A stretch of 64,000 bases of DNA from Metallococcus carri (GCF_011440275.1 NZ_JAAOIV010000010.1:62001-126000), one strand, 5' to 3'. Counted from the first letter of the stretch, positions 29,738-38,533 are shown. Notes: generated from the letters alone by a model not told the origin. Made by a program: numbers and translations.

Positions 29738-30577
29738 TCAGTCCTCCTCGCGCTCCCGCCGCACCTGTTGTGGTGGGGAGCTGTCCTCGTGGCTGACGAT
29801 CCAGGGGCTGTCGAAGGGCCCGTCCTCCGGCTCTTTGTCGGCATCGTCCGCAGCTGGCGGCGGGTCGGCCGGTGCCGGTCCGCGCAGTACCCGCCGGCGC
29901 ATCCGCCCGCCGGAGTTCGGCAGCGCCCTGTCGAGGTAGCTGCCGAGGGTCATCAGCGGCACGTCGGTGTCGTCCCGACCATCGCTCGGCGCGGTCGCCC
30001 CCTCGGGGGTGAACCGGCGCCCCTTCGCTCGGCCGACCGCCTCCATCTGCACCGGATGCGGGCGCGGGTCGGGCGAGCCGAAGAGTTCCTCGCAGATCCG
30101 GCGGTATGCCGCGTCCGCGTGCGGGATGTAGGTGATCTCGCGCAATGCCTGATCCTGGCCGGCGCTCTCCAGCACGAAAGAGCCGAAACCGAAGGCACGC
30201 CCGACCGGCGGCTTGTCGAAGGACATGTCGGTGACCTTGCCGAGCGGCATCATCGCGGTGCGCCGGAAAACCAGGCCGTAGCGCAGCATCAGTCGTTTGT
30301 CGGTCGCGACGAACCAGTCGTGGCGCCAGTTGAGGACGACGACCACGGCATACAGCGCCATCGCGAACAGCACCCACCAGGCCAGATCGGACCAGAAACC
30401 AAGGGACTCCGGAGTGACGACGCCGATCCAGATGGTGAGCACGAGCGCGACGAACCACGCGAATCCGGTGCCGAGCAACCGCATCCAGTGCTGGCGCAGG
30501 ACGAGCACGAGCCGCTCGTCGTCGACCAGGATCGGCGCGAACGCTTCGGCACCGTGCCGGTCGATCAGGTCGGTCAC
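29738..30577 (-). CDS. Bacterial PH (DUF304/bPH2) domain membrane protein
   Basis: 279-aa membrane protein: cytoplasmic N-terminus, two TM helices (about residues 35-55 and 63-86), then a bacterial PH domain (DWFVATDKRLMLRYGLVFRRTAMMPLGKVTDMS) and a long disordered acidic/Pro-rich tail. The start is GTG 30577, 3 nt after the stop of the 57-aa gene upstream, so the two are co-transcribed. Family members sit in membrane or cell-envelope contexts with unknown function. Confidence 0.82.
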   Translation of the reverse strand: MTDLIDRHGAEAFAPILVDDERLVLVLRQHWMRLLGTGFAWFVALVLTIWIGVVTPESLGFWSDLAWWVLFAMALYAVVVVLNWRHDWFVATDKRLMLRYGLVFRRTAMMPLGKVTDMSFDKPPVGRAFGFGSFVLESAGQDQALREITYIPHADAAYRRICEELFGSPDPRPHPVQMEAVGRAKGRRFTPEGATAPSDGRDDTDVPLMTLGSYLDRALPNSGGRMRRRVLRGPAPADPPPAADDADKEPEDGPFDSPWIVSHEDSSPPQQVRREREED

Positions 30578-30580
30578 TGA

Positions 30581-30754
30581 CTACCCGTTGACGATGGACC
30601 TGAAGAAGCGGCCCATATTCGACACACCGCTCGCCAGCAGCTCCCAAATGGAGTGCACGACGCCGGCGGACTTTTCCGGGTTGGTGAAGATCGCGTAGAG
30701 GAGGAACGCGAACGCCACCCAGATGACGATCTTCTTGATCTTCTCGGTGGCCAT
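30581..30754 (-). CDS. Small single-pass membrane protein (57 aa)
   Basis: Short gene found by translating the minus strand. N-terminus MATEKIKKI is basic and amphipathic, followed by one hydrophobic helix (IVIWVAFAFLLYAIF, about residues 9-23) and an amphipathic C-terminal half (SAGVVHSIWELLASGVSNMG). ATG 30754 has GGAGGA 8 nt upstream, which is strong support for translation. The stop is 3 nt before the GTG of the PH-domain protein, with which it probably forms an operon and perhaps a membrane complex. No named family recognised. Confidence 0.75.
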   Translation of the reverse strand: MATEKIKKIVIWVAFAFLLYAIFTNPEKSAGVVHSIWELLASGVSNMGRFFRSIVNG

Positions 30755-30904
30755 GGGGGACTTCCTCCGACGAGGCTGGATGACATGCGGGCACGATGCT
30801 GCTGCTCATTGTGCCAGGAGTGACTGATGTGACTAGGTAAAGTTCTCGTCTGGGTGTGTCGCAAACTCCTTGACCCCGACCCCCGCCGTGGGTTTGCTTG
30901 GCCT

Positions 30905-32194
30905 GTGTCAGCGGCGGAAGCAAAGGAGACGGAGCAGCCAGGGGCCGCTCCGCGCGCGCTGGACGCATTGCGGCACACCAACTTCCGCCGCTACTACTTA
31001 GCAACGCTCACCAATGTCGTCGGCAGCATGATGACGCCGGTGGCGTTGGCCTTCGCGGTGCTGCATGTGAGCAATCGCGCCTCGTCACTGGGCCTGGTGA
31101 TGGCCGCCGAGATGGGTGCCAACGTGCTGTGCGTGATGCTCGGCGGCGTCGTCGCGGACCGGATGAACCGCCGGGTGCTGCTGCAGGGCACCCGCGTGGT
31201 CAACGTGGTGGTGCTCAGCATCTTCGCGCTGACGCTGTTCACCGACACCGCCACCGTGCCCCTGCTCGCTCTGCTCGGCGCGGCCACCGGCGCCGCCTCG
31301 GCCTTCGCGATGCCGGCATCCATGGGCATCGTCCAGCAGATCGTCCCCACCTCACTCCTGCAGCAGGCCAACGCGCTGATGTCGTTGACCCGCAACGGAA
31401 CTCAGCTCATCGGCCCCGTGCTCGGCGCGCTGCTCGTCGCTGCGGGTGGACCGGCGTGGTCGTTCGTCTTCGACGCCGGCCTGACCGTGGTGTCAGTGCT
31501 GTTGCTGCTCGGTGTGCGGCTGCCACCCGCCGAAGCCAGCGGTGAGTCGATGCTGCGCGACCTGCGCGCCGGCTGGTCGGAGTTCAGCTCGCGCACCTGG
31601 TTGTGGGTCGTCGTCGCGGCGGCCAGCCTGGCCAATGCGATCCAGGTCGGTGCGATGGCGGTGCTCGGCCCAACGATCGCCAAGAACGACCCGCGCCTGG
31701 GCATCCCCGGCTGGGGCTGGGCCCTGGCCGCGGAGTCGGCCGGCATGCTGCTCATGGGCCTGGCGCTGCTGCGAGTGCGGATCACCCGGCCCCTGCGCTT
31801 CGGCGTCCTCGGCATCTCGACCGTCGCGGTCCCCCTGTACTTCTTGGGCGCTGACCCCCGGCCGCAGTTGCTGGTCCCGCTCTTCGTGATCTCCGGTGCC
31901 GGCATGGAACTGTTCAACGCCGGGTGGATGCTCGCGATGATGGAGCGCATCCCACCCAAGGTCTTCTCCCGGGTGACGAGCTACGACATGCTCGGGTCCT
32001 ATATGGCCCTGCCGGCCGGCACCTTGATCTTCGGCTGGCTCGCCGCCGTGTACTCGCCGCAGCAAGTCCTGCAGATCGCCGGCCCGATGTTCGGCGTGGT
32101 CTGCCTGGCGACGCTGCTCGCGCGGGACGTTCGCTCGATGGGCCGGATGACCGCACCCGCAGCCGCGGACGGCATACCTCAGACGACGCCGTAG
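30905..32194 (+). CDS. MFS transporter (EntS-like exporter family)
   Basis: Major facilitator protein with 12 TM helices in 429 aa. It opens with [19 protein letters not shown], then [19 protein letters not shown] in loop 2-3, the form typical of MFS_3/enterobactin-exporter-like drug or metabolite exporters. Start is uncertain: GTG 30905 is used here, whereas an in-frame ATG at 30854 would add a hydrophilic leader; neither has a clear ribosome site. The 3' end overlaps convergent upp by 16 bp. Substrate unknown. Confidence 0.85.
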   Translation: MSAAEAKETEQPGAAPRALDALRHTNFRRYYLATLTNVVGSMMTPVALAFAVLHVSNRASSLGLVMAAEMGANVLCVMLGGVVADRMNRRVLLQGTRVVNVVVLSIFALTLFTDTATVPLLALLGAATGAASAFAMPASMGIVQQIVPTSLLQQANALMSLTRNGTQLIGPVLGALLVAAGGPAWSFVFDAGLTVVSVLLLLGVRLPPAEASGESMLRDLRAGWSEFSSRTWLWVVVAAASLANAIQVGAMAVLGPTIAKNDPRLGIPGWGWALAAESAGMLLMGLALLRVRITRPLRFGVLGISTVAVPLYFLGADPRPQLLVPLFVISGAGMELFNAGWMLAMMERIPPKVFSRVTSYDMLGSYMALPAGTLIFGWLAAVYSPQQVLQIAGPMFGVVCLATLLARDVRSMGRMTAPAAADGIPQTTP

Positions 32195-32817
32195 AGGCGA
32201 TCGCCCGCGTCGCCGAGCCCCGGCACGATATAGCCCTGCTCGTTGAGATGTTCGTCGATCGCGCCGGTGACCAGGGTGATCGGCACGGACAGATCGGACA
32301 GGGCCCGGTCGACCGCCTCGATGCCTTCAGGCGCGGCGAGCAGGGTGACGGCGGTGATGTCATCGGCGCCCCGCTCGACCAGGTAGCGGATCGCCATCGC
32401 CAGGGTGCCGCCGGTGGCGAGCATCGGGTCGATGACATAGCACTGGCGACCGGACAGATCGTCCGGCAGCCGGTTGGCGTAGGTGATCGCTTCGAGCGTC
32501 TCCTCGTTGCGCTGCATGCCGAGGAAACCGACCTCCGCGCTCGGCAGCAGCCGCACCATGCCCTCGAGCATGCCCAGACCGGCGCGCAGGATCGGCACGA
32601 TGAGCGGCTTGGGCGAGCTGAGTTTGATGCCCTGCGTCGCCGCCACCGGCGTCTCGATGGCGAACGGTTCGACGCGCACATCGCGGGTCGCCTCGTAGGC
32701 CAGCAGGGTCACCAGCTCCTCGGTCAACCGCCGGAAGGTGGGGCTGTCGGTCCGCTTGTCCCGCAGGTAGGTGAGCTTGTGGGCGATCAGCGGATGATTG
32801 GCGACCTCGACGCGCAT
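32179..32817 (-). CDS. upp: Uracil phosphoribosyltransferase
   Basis: Pyrimidine salvage enzyme, uracil plus PRPP to UMP; 212 aa. It shows [20 protein letters not shown] at the N-terminus, the [13 protein letters not shown] segment, the PRPP-binding loop [13 protein letters not shown] (about 126-138) and C-terminal [16 protein letters not shown] that binds uracil. The start codon (complement of 32815-32817) overlaps the tadA ATG on the other strand, and the 3' end overlaps the MFS gene by 16 bp, so the gene is packed on both sides. Confidence 0.96.
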   Translation of the reverse strand: MRVEVANHPLIAHKLTYLRDKRTDSPTFRRLTEELVTLLAYEATRDVRVEPFAIETPVAATQGIKLSSPKPLIVPILRAGLGMLEGMVRLLPSAEVGFLGMQRNEETLEAITYANRLPDDLSGRQCYVIDPMLATGGTLAMAIRYLVERGADDITAVTLLAAPEGIEAVDRALSDLSVPITLVTGAIDEHLNEQGYIVPGLGDAGDRLYGVV

Positions 32818-33316
32818 GGCGGACACTCTACGGGTGCCTGCCGCGACCCCCTTGTATGCCGAATGGATGGGCCTCGCGCTCGAAGAGGCCCGGGCCGCGC
32901 TCGCGCACGATGACGTGCCGGTCGGAGCGGTGGTGTTGGATGCCGAGGGCGTGGTGATCGGCCGCGGTCGCAACCGCCGGGTCGAGGGTGCGGACCCGCT
33001 GGCGCACGCCGAGATCGTCGCGATCCGGGACGCCGCGGCCACGCACGGCAACTACCGGTTGGACGGGTGCACGCTGGTGGTCACCTTGGAGCCGTGCCTG
33101 ATGTGCACCGGAGCGGTGATGCAGGCGCGGATCGGGCGGGTGGTCTTCGGTGCGTGGGACGCCAAGGCGGGCGCGTGCGGCAGCGCGTGGGATGTCGTGG
33201 CGACCAACCGCAGCCCGCACAAACTGGTGGTCGAGGGTGGAGTGCGCAACGCCGAATGTGCTCAGCTGCTCACTGAGTTCTTCCGGGCCCGCCGGCGGTC
33301 ACGCGCCGAGGATTGA
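32816..33316 (+). CDS. tadA: tRNA(adenine-34) deaminase
   Basis: Zinc deaminase converting A34 to inosine in tRNA-Arg(ACG); 166 aa if begun at ATG 32816. Zinc ligands and catalytic Glu: [10 protein letters not shown] (His-Ala-Glu, about residues 63-66) and [16 protein letters not shown] (PCxxC, about 92-96); also DVPVGAVV and [12 protein letters not shown]. The start is uncertain, because GTG 32831 also precedes the conserved part and no good ribosome site is seen. The gene is divergent from upp with overlapping start codons. Its substrate tRNA is encoded at 19679-19750. Confidence 0.94.
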   Translation: MADTLRVPAATPLYAEWMGLALEEARAALAHDDVPVGAVVLDAEGVVIGRGRNRRVEGADPLAHAEIVAIRDAAATHGNYRLDGCTLVVTLEPCLMCTGAVMQARIGRVVFGAWDAKAGACGSAWDVVATNRSPHKLVVEGGVRNAECAQLLTEFFRARRRSRAED

Positions 33317-33322
33317 AGGCGT

Positions 33323-33802
33323 TCACCAGGGCGTGCTCGGCGCGGCCTCCGGCTCACCCGCCGCATCGCTGAACGTGCGCAAGGCGCGGATGAGTTCGCG
33401 GCGCCGGGTGACCGGCATACGTCGCACGATGCCGCCGATGTCGGCTCGGCGGCGCTCGGTGACATCGTGCACGACGGCCGCGCCGGTCGGGGTGAGGGTG
33501 ATCAGCACCTCGCGCCGGTTGGCGGGATTCTCCTTGCGGTCCACCAGATCCTGGGCGATCAGCCGGTCGACGGTGCGCAGGGCCGTGGACGCGTTGACGC
33601 CGAGGGCGTCGGCCAACTGGTTGAGGCGGACCGTGCCGGTGTTGGACAGCACGACCAGGCAGCGGAACTGGGTGACGGTGAGTGTGTCGGCGACGCCGGC
33701 GAGCGACCGTGCCGACACCCCGACCAGCACCCGTGATGCGGTGAGGAGCGCGGTGACGAGTTCGTCGGCCTCGCTGCGGTGATGCACTTCTTGCTCGGAC
33801 AC
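33323..33802 (-). CDS. MarR-family transcriptional regulator
   Basis: 159-aa winged-helix regulator. DNA-binding core: TVTQFRCLVVLSNTGTVRLNQLADALGVNASTALRTVDRLIAQDLVDRKENPANRREV, in order H2, recognition helix and the beta-wing with the DxR(R)-type loop; dimerisation helices at both ends. Converges on tadA (stops 6 nt apart). pxpA lies upstream on the same strand (51 bp gap). Ligand and targets unknown; a neighbouring exporter or its own gene are the usual targets. Confidence 0.92.
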   Translation of the reverse strand: MSEQEVHHRSEADELVTALLTASRVLVGVSARSLAGVADTLTVTQFRCLVVLSNTGTVRLNQLADALGVNASTALRTVDRLIAQDLVDRKENPANRREVLITLTPTGAAVVHDVTERRRADIGGIVRRMPVTRRRELIRALRTFSDAAGEPEAAPSTPW

Positions 33803-33853
33803 CAGCGCAGTGTATGGCGCCGTGCTGTCACCCCCGCGTCGCTGCGGGCGGTC

Positions 33854-34654
33854 TCAGCTGGCGAAGGGCGCGACGGGGACTCCTTCGGCGTCGAGCAGGG
33901 TGCGCACCTGCCGCGCGACCGCGACGACACTCGGCGAATCGCTGTGCAGGCAGATCGAGTCGATGGTGAGGTCGACCAAGTCGCCGGTGACCGCGACGAT
34001 GGTGCCTTCGGTCGCCAGGCGGACGGCGCGAGCGGCGATCTGGTCGGGGTCCTGCAGCACCGATCCGGCGTCGCCGCGCGGCACCAGCCTCCCGCTCGGC
34101 AGGTAGCCGCGGTCGGCGAAACCCTCTCGCACTGTGCGCAATCCGGCTTCCTCGGCAAGTTCGTGCAGCATCGAGCCACCCTGGCCGAGGACCGCAAGCT
34201 CCCGGTCGAAGTCGCGGATCGCGGTCACGATGGCGGACGCCTGCACCTCGTGGTCGACGACGGCGCTGGCGAGGGCTCCGTGCGGTTTGACATAGCGCAG
34301 CACCGACCCGGCGACGCGGGCGAGCCCGGCGAGCGCGCCGAGTTGGTAGAGCACATCGGCATACAGGTCTTCAGGGGAGACGTCGAGGAAGCGTCGGCCG
34401 AAGCCGGCCAGGTCGCGGTAGCCGACGGCCGCACCGATGATGACGCCGTGCTCGACGGCCGCGCGGCAGGTGCGCACGAGCGTGGCCGGGTCGCCCGCGT
34501 GGAATCCGCAGGCGACATTGGCGGAGGTGATGAGCGGCATCAGGGCCTGGTCGTCCCCGAGGGCCCACGGTCCGAAGGACTCGCCGACGTCGGCGTTGAG
34601 GTCCACGGCGAGCAGCCTGCCAGGTATGCCGGTGCGACGCGCCGGGGTCGCCAC
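33854..34654 (-). CDS. pxpA: 5-oxoprolinase subunit A (LamB/YcsF family)
   Basis: 266-aa protein of the LamB_YcsF family, subunit of the ATP-dependent 5-oxoprolinase that returns pyroglutamate to glutamate. Typical opening VDLNADVGESFG, then SANVACGFHAGDPATLVRTCRAAVEHGVIIGAAVGYRDLAGFGRR, YVKPHGAL, and C-terminal ICLHSDSPSVVAVARQVR. The partner genes pxpB and pxpC, usually adjacent, are not in this window, so they must lie elsewhere or the subunit acts alone. No strong ribosome site at ATG 34654; the first 14 residues may not be translated. Confidence 0.92.
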   Translation of the reverse strand: MATPARRTGIPGRLLAVDLNADVGESFGPWALGDDQALMPLITSANVACGFHAGDPATLVRTCRAAVEHGVIIGAAVGYRDLAGFGRRFLDVSPEDLYADVLYQLGALAGLARVAGSVLRYVKPHGALASAVVDHEVQASAIVTAIRDFDRELAVLGQGGSMLHELAEEAGLRTVREGFADRGYLPSGRLVPRGDAGSVLQDPDQIAARAVRLATEGTIVAVTGDLVDLTIDSICLHSDSPSVVAVARQVRTLLDAEGVPVAPFAS

Positions 34655-34661
34655 CGACAGA

Positions 34662-34724
34662 GAAATCCGCGTGAGATCCCGCGCTTCGCAATGGGTGCGA
34701 ACAGCGGGTTCTCACGCGGATTTC
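34662..34724 (-). terminator. Long hairpin downstream of tRNA-Ser(CGA)
   Basis: 15-bp perfect arms (GAAATCCGCGTGAGA at 34662-34676, complement at 34710-34724), then one mismatch and 5 more pairs (CCCGC/GCGGG), loop 21 nt. On the minus strand it begins 8 nt after the tRNA 3' end, so it probably terminates or processes the tRNA transcript; it also sits between the tRNA and pxpA. Confidence 0.7.
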
Positions 34725-34731
34725 GCGTGGC

Positions 34732-34817
34732 GGTGGCGGAGGGATTTGAACCCTCGGTGGGGGTTAACCCACAAACGCTTTCGAGGCGTTCTCCTTAGGC
34801 CGCTCGGACACGCCACC
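34732..34817 (-). tRNA. tRNA-Ser (anticodon CGA)
   Basis: 86-nt class II tRNA with long variable arm: acceptor GGTGGCG/CGCCACC, anticodon arm AACGC-CTCGAAA-GCGTT giving CGA, variable arm TGTGGGTTAACCCCCAC and T-arm GAGGGTTCAAATCCCTC. CCA is not encoded. Confidence 0.97.
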
Positions 34818-34860
34818 GCCGGAGACCATACCTGACGGGGATTGGCGCCGCCAAAACGAG

Positions 34861-35385
34861 TCAGCAGCCGGGGATGGTGGGCGACGGCGTCGGGGACATG
34901 GACGGGATCGGCGCGAACTGGTCGCCGAGGACGAGGTCGACCGAGGTGTCGTCGCGGCCGTCCTGCATCAGCGTCGCCTGCGACGCGAGCGGCTGGACGT
35001 ATTGCTTGGCGAAGGCCGCGCCCTTCGGACCGAAGCGGATCTGACCGAAGCCGGTGAGCTTCATCTTGTAGGGGTCGTTGCTCACCACCCCGACCTGGAA
35101 GCCGCGCGAGGACAGCGCGCGACCGGTCTCACCGGCCCGGCCCTGCGCCTTGGCCGCGTTGTAGACATTGAGCACCGCGGCCGCCTGCGGCGACTTCGTC
35201 GGGGTCACCTTGCAGCTGGCCGGCACGGTCGGCAGGGCGCTCCCGGGAACGAGACCGGCCGTGTAGGCCACGGCATACCCGAATCCACCGCCGACAAGCA
35301 CGGCGACGATGATCAAGATGGTGATCGACCGGCGCTGGCGACGTTTGCGCGCGTGGCTGAGGCCGGTCTCCTGCGCGTACTTCAT
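34861..35385 (-). CDS. LytR_C domain membrane protein
   Basis: 174-aa single-pass protein: basic cytoplasmic N-terminus (HARKRRQRRS), TM helix at about residues 20-43 (ITILIIVAVLVGGGFGYAVAY), then one extracytoplasmic LytR_C domain (VLNVYNAAKAQGRAGETGRALSSRGFQVGVV ... TSVDLVLGDQFAPI) and a Pro/Ser/Thr tail. LytR_C modules occur at the C-terminus of LCP cell-wall ligases; here the domain is alone, so a wall-binding or regulatory role is plausible. It lies 6 nt after the ParB-like small gene, with which it forms an operon. Confidence 0.88.
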   Translation of the reverse strand: MKYAQETGLSHARKRRQRRSITILIIVAVLVGGGFGYAVAYTAGLVPGSALPTVPASCKVTPTKSPQAAAVLNVYNAAKAQGRAGETGRALSSRGFQVGVVSNDPYKMKLTGFGQIRFGPKGAAFAKQYVQPLASQATLMQDGRDDTSVDLVLGDQFAPIPSMSPTPSPTIPGC

Positions 35386-35391
35386 GACGGC

Positions 35392-35694
35392 CTAGAGGGT
35401 GAGCACGCGAGCGTGCATCGTCGACCGTTGCTGGAGCGCTGCTCGCACCGCCCGGTGCAGACCGTCCTCGAGGTAGAGCTCGCCGTGCCAGGACACCACG
35501 TGAGCGAAGATGTCGCCGTAATAGGTGGAGTCCTCCGACAGCAAAGAGGCCAGGTCGAGGGTCCGGCGCGTGGTGGTGAGCTCGTCGAGCCGGACCTGAC
35601 GCGGCGTGATCGACTTCCACTGCTCGTTGCTCTCCAACCCGTGGTCCGGGTAGGGGCGCGACTCGCCGACGGCCTTGAAGATCACGCGAGGCAT
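35392..35694 (-). CDS. Conserved actinobacterial 100-aa protein, possible ParB/Srx-like fold
   Basis: 100 aa, soluble. The central-to-C-terminal part reads DLASLLSEDSTYYGDIFAHV then WHGELYLEDGLHRAVRAALQ; the DG-x-HR pattern after a beta strand resembles ParB/sulfiredoxin-fold proteins (DGHHR motif). No DNA-binding helix-turn-helix is present. It precedes the LytR_C protein by 6 nt and diverges from the HerA-like ATPase. Database entries for such proteins sometimes carry toxin-antitoxin labels, which nothing in this sequence supports. Function unknown. Confidence 0.65.
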   Translation of the reverse strand: MPRVIFKAVGESRPYPDHGLESNEQWKSITPRQVRLDELTTTRRTLDLASLLSEDSTYYGDIFAHVVSWHGELYLEDGLHRAVRAALQQRSTMHARVLTL

Positions 35695-35735
35695 GCTACC
35701 TGCGCGAGCCGATGCGTCCGGCAGGCGCAGCGGTC

Positions 35736-35748
35736 TATTCTCCCGACC
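35736..35748 (+). promoter_or_regulatory. -10 box of probable leaderless promoter (HerA-like gene)
   Basis: TATTCT at 35736-35741 is followed after 7 nt by GTG 35749, with no Shine-Dalgarno between, so the mRNA probably begins at the start codon. Confidence 0.5.
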
Positions 35749-37305
35749 GTGAGTGATTCCACAGCCCCCAGCCAGATCGAGACGATCAAGAGCGGTTACG
35801 GATTCAACGGTGCAGCCCTCGACCTCGGCGCCGCCGTGGCCGACGGGACGGCCTATCCCGACGCGAAGGTGCGTCTGCCGCTGTCGATGATGAACCGGCA
35901 CGGCCTGGTCGCCGGCGCGACCGGCACCGGCAAGACCAAGACCCTGCAGCTGATGGCCGAGCAACTGGCGAGCAATGGCGTGCCGGTCTTCCTCGCCGAC
36001 ATCAAGGGTGACTTGTCCGGCATCGCCACCGCCGGTGAGCCGAACGACAAGATCACCGCGCGCGCCAAGGACATCGGTGAGGACTGGCAGCCGCAAGCCT
36101 TCAGCACCGAGTTCCTGTCCCTCGGCGGCCAGGGCAAGGGTGTGCCGGTGCGGGCGACGATCACGTCCTTCGGCCCGACCTTGCTGTCAAAAGTGTTGGG
36201 GCTCAACGAAACTCAAGAGTCCAGCCTCGGGCTGATCTTCCACTATGCCGACAGCCGCGGGCTCACGCTGCTCGACCTCAAGGACCTGCAGGCGGTCATC
36301 GGTTACCTGACCTCGGACGAGGGCAAGGCCGACCTCAAGGGCCTCGGTGGGCTGTCCTCGGCCACCGCGGGCGTCATCCTGCGTCAGCTCATCGCCTTCA
36401 GCGACCAGGGTGCGGATGTGTTCATCGGCGAGCCCGAGTTCGACACCGCCGACCTGCTGCGCACGACCCCGGACGGCAAGGGCGTCATCACCTGCCTGGA
36501 GTTGCCGGGAGTGCAGGACAAGCCGGCGCTCTTCTCGACCTTCCTGATGTGGCTGCTGGCCGACCTCTTCCACGACCTGCCCGAGGTCGGTGACGTCGAC
36601 AAGCCCAAGCTGGTCTTCTTCTTCGACGAGGCGCACCTGCTCTTCAACGACGCGTCGACGGCGTTCCTGCAGTCGATCGAGCAGACCGTGCGGCTGATCC
36701 GCTCCAAGGGCGTCGGCATCTTCTTCGTCACCCAGACCCCCAAGGACGTCCCGAACGACATCCTGGCTCAGCTCGGCAACCGGGTGCAGCACGCGCTGCG
36801 CGCCTTCACCCCGGACGACGCCAAGGCGCTCAAGGCGACGGTGTCGACCTTCCCCAAGAGCGACTACGACCTCACCCAGTTGCTCACCCAGCTCGGCATC
36901 GGCGAGGCCGTCGTCACCGTGCTGTCCGAGTCGGGTGCGCCGACCCCGGTCGCGTGGACCCGGATGATCGCGCCGCGCTCGCTGATGGCGCCTTCACCGG
37001 AGGCGACGGTGGACCAGATCGTCTCGGCGTCCTCGCTGCAGGGCAAATACGGTCAGGCCGTCGACCGCGAATCGGCATACGAGATGCTCAACGCCAAGCT
37101 GCAGGGGGCACCCGCGCCGGCCCCGGGTGACCCAGCGGCGCCCGCTCCCGCCCAGCCGCCGGCCCAGGCCGCCAAGCCCGAGCCGGGGATGGTGCAGCAG
37201 GTCGTGCAGTCCACCGCGTTCAAATCGATGATGCGCTCGGCCGGCACCGCCCTCGGCCGCGAGATCACCCGCAGCATCTTCGGGACCGCCCGCCGCCGCC
37301 GCTGA
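35749..37305 (+). CDS. HerA/DUF853-family helicase-like ATPase
   Basis: 518-aa RecA/FtsK-fold ATPase of the HerA-HP (DUF853) family. Walker A GATGTGKTKT at about residues 57-66, Walker B LVFFFDEAHLLFND (about 288-301), and a sensor FFVTQTPKDVPNDILAQLGNRVQHALR (about 324-350). A Pro/Ala linker (about 440-475) precedes a short basic C-terminal tail, ALGREITRSIFGTARRRR. GTG 35749 is the natural start (leaderless). The role is presumed to be DNA translocation or unwinding; no NurA nuclease partner is adjacent. Confidence 0.9.
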   Translation: MSDSTAPSQIETIKSGYGFNGAALDLGAAVADGTAYPDAKVRLPLSMMNRHGLVAGATGTGKTKTLQLMAEQLASNGVPVFLADIKGDLSGIATAGEPNDKITARAKDIGEDWQPQAFSTEFLSLGGQGKGVPVRATITSFGPTLLSKVLGLNETQESSLGLIFHYADSRGLTLLDLKDLQAVIGYLTSDEGKADLKGLGGLSSATAGVILRQLIAFSDQGADVFIGEPEFDTADLLRTTPDGKGVITCLELPGVQDKPALFSTFLMWLLADLFHDLPEVGDVDKPKLVFFFDEAHLLFNDASTAFLQSIEQTVRLIRSKGVGIFFVTQTPKDVPNDILAQLGNRVQHALRAFTPDDAKALKATVSTFPKSDYDLTQLLTQLGIGEAVVTVLSESGAPTPVAWTRMIAPRSLMAPSPEATVDQIVSASSLQGKYGQAVDRESAYEMLNAKLQGAPAPAPGDPAAPAPAQPPAQAAKPEPGMVQQVVQSTAFKSMMRSAGTALGREITRSIFGTARRRR

Positions 37306-37324
37306 CTTTCCTGCCGTATGCCGC

Positions 37325-37356
37325 AGCCGGGTCGCCTCGCGCGCCCCGGCCCGGCT
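37325..37356. terminator. Weak hairpin between HerA-like gene and LytR_C lipoprotein
   Basis: 7-bp arms AGCCGGG (37325-37331) and CCCGGCT (37350-37356) with an 18-nt GC-rich loop in the 64-bp gap between convergent genes; a GTATGCCG octamer lies just upstream at about 37317. Modest termination signal. Confidence 0.4.
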
Positions 37357-37369
37357 CGTGCTGGGCGGA

Positions 37370-38173
37370 CTACTTGCAGCCGGCCGGCTTGGTCGGTGAC
37401 GGCACCGGGGTCGGCGTGGCCTGCGCGGTGGGGACGAGGTCGGCATATTTGTTGCCGAGCACCAGGTCCACCGAGGTGTCCTTGCGGCCGTCTTTCACCA
37501 GGCGAGCTCCCTTGAGCTGCAACCCAACTCGTCGAGCGGCAGGCTCGCCGTGCTCGCCATACCGGATGATCGCGACGTCGTCGGGCAGGAAGGTGGCGAG
37601 CGGATCGTTGCCGTTGCGACCGATGGTGAACCCGCGGCTCTTGAGCAGCCCGGCGACCTGGCCGGACAGCCCCGCGCGGTAGGTCGTGTTGTAGACGTTC
37701 ACCTTCACCTGCGCCGGCGGTGGTGGGGGCAGAGGCACGAGTTTGAAGGAGTCGCCGAGCACGAGGTCGACGGTCGGGTTGGTGCGGCCGTCGTCGTAGA
37801 GCACGGCGTTCTGCACCTGGCCGGCGAGGGTCAGCGCGATCTGCCGGCCACCCTTGCCGTAGCGGATCTCGGCCGCGCGCGGCGTCGGGCGCTCGTCCGG
37901 GTTGGGGTCGTTGCCGGTTTTCAGCACGTGCGCCCCGCGCCAGCTCAGCTCGGCGGACGCGCTGGACGCCAGGCCCGCGGTGCTGCTCGCGTTGTAGACG
38001 TTGAGGTAGACCAACGACAGCGGGATCTTCATCGACGGCTTCGGCAGGCTGGTGGGGCAGACCTGGCTGGAGGTCTTCGTGGGCTTGGCGTCGCCGCCGC
38101 AGGCCGCCAGCGCGGGCAGCACAATCGCCACGGCGCAGGCAGCCGCGGCGGTGCGAAGGGAACTCGACGTCAT
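37370..38173 (-). CDS. Lipoprotein with two LytR_C domains
   Basis: 267 aa. Signal peptide with lipobox (VLPALAACGG, Cys about 26) and two tandem LytR_C domains: the first at about residues 55-140 (VYLNVYNASSTAGLASSASAEL ... TVDLVLGDSF), the second at about 155-240 (VKVNVYNTTYRAGLSGQVAGL ... TSVDLVLGNKY), joined by a Pro-rich linker. ATG 38173 is preferred because it places the signal peptide correctly. Exported and lipid-anchored, so probably acts at the wall. With the LytR_C protein at 34861 it brackets the HerA-like gene. Confidence 0.88.
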   Translation of the reverse strand: MTSSSLRTAAAACAVAIVLPALAACGGDAKPTKTSSQVCPTSLPKPSMKIPLSLVYLNVYNASSTAGLASSASAELSWRGAHVLKTGNDPNPDERPTPRAAEIRYGKGGRQIALTLAGQVQNAVLYDDGRTNPTVDLVLGDSFKLVPLPPPPPAQVKVNVYNTTYRAGLSGQVAGLLKSRGFTIGRNGNDPLATFLPDDVAIIRYGEHGEPAARRVGLQLKGARLVKDGRKDTSVDLVLGNKYADLVPTAQATPTPVPSPTKPAGCK

Positions 38174-38374
38174 AGGCCTGGGAAGGTCGTGAGGCGGGCG
38201 GGTCACCGTGACGTTACCTCGCGCGCGCGGGCGAACCGAATATCACCCACCAGTCGGTCCAGATCGTTATGGCGTATGCCGACGCGGGCGCCGTCCGGTG
38301 CCCACCCAAGGCGACGTGCGCGCACAAGGCAAGAGCCGACCCGGCATACCTGCTCGGGTCGGTTCTTGGCTGGC

Positions 38375-38460
38375 GGAGGATGCGGGATTTGAACCCGCGA
38401 GGGGTTTCATCCCCAACACGATTTCCAATCGTGCGCACTAGGCCACTATGCGAATCCTCC
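38375..38460 (-). tRNA. tRNA-Ser (anticodon GGA)
   Basis: 86-nt class II tRNA: acceptor GGAGGAT/ATCCTCC, anticodon arm CACGA-TTGGAAA-TCGTG giving GGA, long variable arm TTGGGGATGAAACCCC, T-arm GCGGGTTCAAATCCCGC. CCA is not encoded. Confidence 0.97.
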
Positions 38461-38533
38461 TGGCGCGCCCGAGATCGTACCCCGACGCGGCGCGGCCGCC
38501 CAAAATGAGGTCGATGGCCGACGCCGGCTCCGG

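Noticed and set aside
35392-35694. Toxin-antitoxin antitoxin
   Set aside because: No toxin gene adjacent, no DNA-binding HTH or RHH; the neighbour is a LytR_C protein.
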